DNA of 9,907 nt. Source: Lachnospiraceae bacterium. GTDB taxonomy: Bacteria; Bacillota_A; Clostridia; Lachnospirales; Lachnospiraceae. This document shows positions 6,762-9,907 of the stretch, piece by piece. Made by a program: the position numbers and the translations under genes. Location of the stretch: the NCBI GenBank assembly GCA_016281675.1, contig JAEEJD010000145.1, positions 1-9,907 of the forward strand, written 5' to 3'. Every line of letters begins with the position of its first letter. Position 1 is the first letter of the stretch. The notes beneath the pieces were generated by a model. That model saw only the letters and a list, made by a program, of their open reading frames with translations. It was not told where the DNA came from and did no database searches.

Positions 6762-7856
6762 CTATAGGGTTTCCTGTATTACCTTCAGCAACTTATCGTT
6801 ATCGGCGGGATTCATGAAGCAGATACGAAAATAGGAATTATCCAGGAACGGGAATGACGAGCAGTTACGGATCATCATGTTCCTGCGGATACAGTTGTCA
6901 AAGAGAATGTCGGCATCGACGTTCTCTTTTGTTATGCGGCAAAGAACGAAGTTCGCAACGGGCTCATATACTTTGAGACCGTCTGTGTCCCGAAGCGCAG
7001 CTGTGACGCGAGCCCTTTCCGCCGCAATGAGTTCTTTCGTCGCCTTGATGTATTCGGTATCGGAGAACATGATCCGGCCTGCCGCTTCGGCAAGGGAATT
7101 GATCGTCCAGGGATCCTTGATCGCTGCTATATCGCTCATAAGATCGGCATTGCCGCATATGGCATATCCGAGACGAAGTCCGGGAGCCGCGAAAAACTTG
7201 GAGATACCGCGAAGAAGGCAGATATTGTTGTAACTCGATGTAAGGGAAACACAGTTGATCTTATCGTAGTTTTCCGCAAACTCTATATATGTCTCATCGA
7301 CCATGACGAAAATGTCATGCCTTTTACACGCATCGAGTATCCGGCGCATTTCGGAGCGGGTTACGGCCGAAGACGTCGGATTGTTGGGGTTACACATGAT
7401 GAGCATGTCTATCGACTCGTTAAGGCTTCCTATGAGCTCATCGACGTTCAGTATGAAGTCATCCTCTTCTTTGAGAGGGAAATAGAGGCTTGAACCGCCT
7501 CCGAGCGAAAGCTCGCGCTCGTATTCCGAATATGTAGGTCCTATGATCATGGCCTTTTTGGGCGCGATCATCTTAATGAACAGCGAAATAAGCTCGGTCG
7601 ATCCGTTTCCGACGATTATACTTTCGGGAGTCGTATCACAGTATGTTGCGATAACGCTTCTGAGCTTAGCGTATTCTCTGTCGGGATAAGAGCATATCAC
7701 GTCCATGTGAAGGGGAAGTTCCTCCTTTATCCGGCCCGATAATCCGAGCGGATTGACGTTTGCCGAAAAGCTTACGATATCTTCTTTTTTGATCCCGTAT
7801 ATCTGCTCTATCTTTTCAAGGTCACTGCCGTGAAAATGGTCCTTGTGCTTTAGCAT
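6762..7856 (-). CDS. PLP-dependent aminotransferase, CobD/HisC-like
   Basis: 364 residues of the class I/II (fold type I) aminotransferase group. The N-terminus (HFHGSDLEKIEQIYG, then FSANVNPLG at 30-38) and the C-terminus (RNCSSFPFLDN, 330-340) resemble CobD, L-threonine O-3-phosphate decarboxylase of cobalamin synthesis, more than HisC, and 364 residues fits CobD. Cofactor residues are visible: NPNNPT (156-161), DETY (187-190), the Schiff-base lysine K220 in ISKFFAAPGLRLGY, and the carboxylate-binding arginine R344. No cobalamin gene is nearby, and CobD-like proteins in Clostridia are often orphan aminotransferases, so a role in histidine, aromatic or another amino acid pathway is possible. 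An in-frame stop lies two codons upstream of the ATG, which confirms the start; AAGGGG (complement of 7868-7873) is 11 bases away, a slightly long spacing. It converges on the ior run and diverges from the next gene. Confidence 0.88.
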   Translation of the reverse strand: MLKHKDHFHGSDLEKIEQIYGIKKEDIVSFSANVNPLGLSGRIKEELPLHMDVICSYPDREYAKLRSVIATYCDTTPESIIVGNGSTELISLFIKMIAPKKAMIIGPTYSEYERELSLGGGSSLYFPLKEEDDFILNVDELIGSLNESIDMLIMCNPNNPTSSAVTRSEMRRILDACKRHDIFVMVDETYIEFAENYDKINCVSLTSSYNNICLLRGISKFFAAPGLRLGYAICGNADLMSDIAAIKDPWTINSLAEAAGRIMFSDTEYIKATKELIAAERARVTAALRDTDGLKVYEPVANFVLCRITKENVDADILFDNCIRRNMMIRNCSSFPFLDNSYFRICFMNPADNDKLLKVIQETL

Positions 7857-7862
7857 AATTTA

Positions 7863-7891
7863 TTGCACCCCTTGCATAATTTTGATATACT
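7863..7891 (+). promoter_or_regulatory. Candidate promoter for the DUF5717-like gene
   Basis: The extended -10 element TGA-TATACT (7883-7891) has a weak -35, TTGCAC (7863-7868), at 17 bases. The start would be near 7898, giving a leader of about 89 bases. A second option is TTGGTA (7895-7900), 17 bases, TATACC (7918-7923), each 4/6 to consensus, starting near 7930. Sequence cannot choose between them. Confidence 0.4.
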
Positions 7892-7895
7892 GATT

Positions 7896-7924
7896 TGGTA
7901 TGCTAATGTGCCCAAAGTATACCA
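7896..7924. promoter_or_regulatory. Operator-like inverted repeat between divergent genes
   Basis: TGGTATGCT (7896-7904) and AGTATACCA (7916-7924) are inverted copies with one mismatch, 11 bases apart, about 20 bp centre to centre, or two helix turns. The right arm covers the -10 box of the minus-strand promoter, and the left arm lies at the predicted plus start. A similar motif, TGATATACT, is at 7883-7891. Binding by a dimeric regulator would affect both genes. Some of the likeness may just be because each copy resembles an extended -10 box. Confidence 0.4.
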
Positions 7925-7944
7925 CTCGGGCGCGTTCGCGTCAA
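7916..7944 (-). promoter_or_regulatory. Promoter for the CobD/HisC-like gene
   Basis: On the minus strand TTGACG (complement of 7939-7944, 5/6 match), a 17-base spacer, then TATACT (complement of 7916-7921, 5/6) preceded by TGG, which makes an extended -10. The start would be near 7909, about 53 bases before the ATG at 7856. The CGCG-TT-CGCG palindrome (7931-7940) lies in the spacer and overlaps the -35 box. Confidence 0.6.
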
Positions 7945-7965
7945 AATCTTTTCTCTCAAAATCTT
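7941..7965 (+). repeat. Perfect 10-bp direct repeat in the leader of the long gene
   Basis: TCAAAATCTT occurs at 7941-7950 and again at 7956-7965, 15 bases start to start. It ends seven bases before the ribosome binding site of the gene at 7987. The first copy overlaps the -35 box of the minus-strand promoter. It could be a protein- or RNA-binding site, or slippage in A/T-rich sequence. Confidence 0.5.
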
Positions 7966-7971
7966 AAATGA

Positions 7972-7981
7972 AAGGCGGTGA
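7972..7981 (+). promoter_or_regulatory. Ribosome binding site that fixes a GTG start
   Basis: AAGGCGGTGA matches 9 of 10 bases of the ideal AAGGAGGTGA. It lies at proper spacing for GTG at 7987. An in-frame TGA at 7969-7971 blocks any start further upstream, and the only other in-frame candidate, GTG at 7978, is inside the ribosome binding site itself. No ATG in this frame is near, so GTG 7987 is the best start. Confidence 0.8.
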
Positions 7982-7986
7982 ATACG

Positions 7987-9907
7987 GTGCGAAGAGTGAT
8001 CGACAGATGTGCTGACGGTTTCTTTGATTACGACTGCGGAAAACTCCTGTTTTCAACGGCCAGGATCGAAGCGGACATACCTCAGGGACAGCTGTTTGAA
8101 GGCGACTTCGTACTGTCATCCGAAGACGGAAGGGATTTTACCGCCGACATATATACTTCGTGCATGCGCCTTGTGTGCAGGAACGATCATGTGGAAGAAG
8201 AACCCTCGGCCACGATCCATATCGTTTTTGATTCCACCGGACTTGAACCCGGAGATGTAGTCAAAGGTGACATCCAGGTCGTATCGAATGCCGGGGAGTA
8301 TTATCTTCCTTTCGTGATCTCCGTATCATACGGGATTGTCCAGAGTTCTCTCGGAAACGTCAGGAATCTTTTCCACTTTACCAATCAGGCCCAGGTCAAC
8401 TGGGATGAAGCCGTTGATCTGTTCTATTCACCTGTTTTTCCCCAGGTGTTCGGAGGAAACGACAGGATACATTTCGACAAGTTCAGGGGACTTTCAAACA
8501 ATCCGAAGGATCCCCAGGCTGTGGATGATTTTCTCGTTGCGATAAACAAAAAGAGACCGGTCACTTATACCGTAGACCGTATGAACTACGAGTATACGGA
8601 TGTATCGGATAATGTCGATTCGGAGTTCCTGCTTCACAAGTCGACGTGGGGCAATATCGATGTTGCGCTTTCTGCTGATGTTGGCTTTATCAGGCTGGAA
8701 AAAGAAAGGCTTGACGCAAGTGATTTTATCGGTAACGATCATCTCCTAAAGTTCACGATAATCGGCGACAATCTTCATGAGGGAAGAAACTTCGGAACGA
8801 TCACCGTTAAGAGCGCAAACAGTGAACTGAACATCGGGATAGTCGCAAGACACCGTGCAAACATCAATGCAAAGAGAGCCGCGAGGCGCGAAAAGAAGAA
8901 TCTGACGATGAGACTGATGCGGCAGTATGTGTCGTTCAGGATGAAGAAGACGAATGTCGGCAACTGGGTAAGAGAGTCGATGAAGATCGTTGAGAGGATG
9001 AACGCACTCGACGACAAGAATCCCGTATCAAGGCTGTATCAGGCACAGCTTCTTGTTGTTCAGCGCCGTGAGAACGAAGCACAGTGGGTGCTCGATCACG
9101 TTGAGAACGAGATGAACATCGGCAACTCGGAGGCAAGACAGCGCGCTTATTTCATGTACCTCCAGACACTCGTTAACCGAGATGAGGATTACATCAACGA
9201 TAATGCGTCAAAGGTCAATGCTCTGTTTGAAAGCAATCCGAAGAGCTTTGAGATACTGTGGACGCTTTTATATTTGGATGAGGGCCTTGCGGACAACGCT
9301 ACGAGGAAGATATCGCTTCTGGAGAGTATGTATGAAAACGGCTGCACAAGCCCGATCATGTACATTGAAGCTTATAACTTCTTTGTTGCAAATGCCGAGA
9401 AACTCAACAAACTCTCACGCTTTGAGATACAGGTTCTGTACTTTGCAACAAAACTCGGAATAATGGATCCCGAGATAGGAAAGCAGCTTCTGTATCTTGC
9501 GGGCAAGCAGAGAGATTATGACCCGCTCCTGTATAAGCTTTTGTGCAACGCATATGAGATCACGGGCGATGATGAGACTGTCGAGGTCGTGGCGACTTTC
9601 CTCATAAAAGGAAACGTTTCGGGACCAAAGTATTTCGAGTGGTTTGACAGGGCTGTTAAGATGCAGCTTCGGATAACAAAGCTTTTCGAATACTACATGT
9701 ATTCGATACCGAATGATTATGACGGCCTGATCCCTAGATCCGTGCTCATGTATTTCGGGTTCAGACACGATATGAACTATCACAGGATCGCATTCCTGTA
9801 TGCGAATCTCATCGCTCACAAGAGAGAGTATGCGGACACATACGATACATACCGCGAGCATATGCAGGTGTTCGCCGTGGAACAGATAGAGCAGGAGCAT
9901 ATCGATG
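7987..9907 (+). CDS. Large DUF5717-like protein of unknown function (3' end beyond the window)
   Basis: An uninterrupted frame from GTG 7987 to the window edge, 640 codons with no stop. No signal peptide or membrane helix is visible, so it is probably cytoplasmic. Residues 1-290 alternate short hydrophobic strands with turns and hold two segments of beta-sandwich character: about 20-115 (with FDSTGLEPGDVVKGDIQVVS at 81-100) and 190-287 (with HEGRNFGTITVKSA, 264-277). Residues 290-330 are very basic, with the run AKRAARREKK (295-304). From about 330 on, the protein is helix-rich with tyrosine- and leucine-rich repeats suggesting TPR-like pairs. This order, and phrases such as LEPGD and EGRNFGTI, resemble from memory the DUF5717 proteins of Lachnospiraceae, which have no assigned role. 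The family name is recognition without a search. Codon use matches the neighbours, so recent transfer is not indicated. It is transcribed divergently from the CobD-like gene. Confidence 0.85.
   Translation, partial: MRRVIDRCADGFFDYDCGKLLFSTARIEADIPQGQLFEGDFVLSSEDGRDFTADIYTSCMRLVCRNDHVEEEPSATIHIVFDSTGLEPGDVVKGDIQVVSNAGEYYLPFVISVSYGIVQSSLGNVRNLFHFTNQAQVNWDEAVDLFYSPVFPQVFGGNDRIHFDKFRGLSNNPKDPQAVDDFLVAINKKRPVTYTVDRMNYEYTDVSDNVDSEFLLHKSTWGNIDVALSADVGFIRLEKERLDASDFIGNDHLLKFTIIGDNLHEGRNFGTITVKSANSELNIGIVARHRANINAKRAARREKKNLTMRLMRQYVSFRMKKTNVGNWVRESMKIVERMNALDDKNPVSRLYQAQLLVVQRRENEAQWVLDHVENEMNIGNSEARQRAYFMYLQTLVNRDEDYINDNASKVNALFESNPKSFEILWTLLYLDEGLADNATRKISLLESMYENGCTSPIMYIEAYNFFVANAEKLNKLSRFEIQVLYFATKLGIMDPEIGKQLLYLAGKQRDYDPLLYKLLCNAYEITGDDETVEVVATFLIKGNVSGPKYFEWFDRAVKMQLRITKLFEYYMYSIPNDYDGLIPRSVLMYFGFRHDMNYHRIAFLYANLIAHKREYADTYDTYREHMQVFAVEQIEQEHID

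Noticed and set aside
8009..8545. Short ATG-started plus-strand frames (8009-8260 and 8336-8545) in the last third of the window
   Set aside because: They are in another frame inside the long gene that starts with GTG at 7987, whose frame stays open for 640 codons with a strong ribosome binding site.
9415..9900. 161-codon open frame on the minus strand near the window end
   Set aside because: It is opposite the continuous DUF5717-like frame and has no recognisable domain.

Overview
The window looks like chromosomal DNA of a Gram-positive anaerobe of the Clostridia, most likely a Lachnospiraceae member. The reasons are the strong AAGGAGG-type ribosome binding sites, the ferredoxin-linked 2-oxoacid chemistry, the AGA/AGG- and ATA-rich codon use at intermediate GC, and a long 3' gene resembling the DUF5717 family, which I know mainly from Lachnospiraceae. 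The genus cannot be named from sequence alone. No rRNA, tRNA, CRISPR array, insertion sequence or phage gene is visible.

Layout. Positions 1-805 hold the 3' end of a c-di-GMP phosphodiesterase, probably a GGDEF-EAL protein cut by the window edge. A good promoter overlapping its stop codon (802-830) drives a sodium:solute symporter (890-2416). After a 120-bp gap with its own extended -10 promoter and a 12-bp leader hairpin comes a tight four-gene run: iorA (2537-4285), iorB (4295-4864), a phenylacetate-CoA ligase-like gene (4879-6177) and a tandem-ACT protein (6190-6606). Gaps in the run are 9-14 bp. A gene on the opposite strand converges on it (6762-7856, a CobD/HisC-like PLP enzyme). The space between them (6607-6761) holds a strikingly structured, hairpin-rich element. 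The CobD-like gene is divergent from a long gene that starts with GTG at 7987 and runs off the window end (640 codons seen); it is DUF5717-like with unknown function. The space between those two (7857-7986) holds face-to-face promoters, an operator-like palindrome and a direct repeat.

How the genes fit together. IorAB interconverts aryl-pyruvates and arylacetyl-CoA with ferredoxin as electron carrier. The ligase interconverts arylacetates and arylacetyl-CoA. The symporter could carry the acid or a related amino acid, and the ACT protein is a plausible sensor of an aromatic amino acid. The cassette could therefore salvage arylacetates into aromatic amino acids (uptake, CoA activation, reductive carboxylation) or run the other way, as an oxidative branch of aromatic amino acid fermentation. 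The sequence does not settle the direction. The most unusual items are the structured element between the convergent genes and the long DUF5717-like gene with its divergent promoter region.
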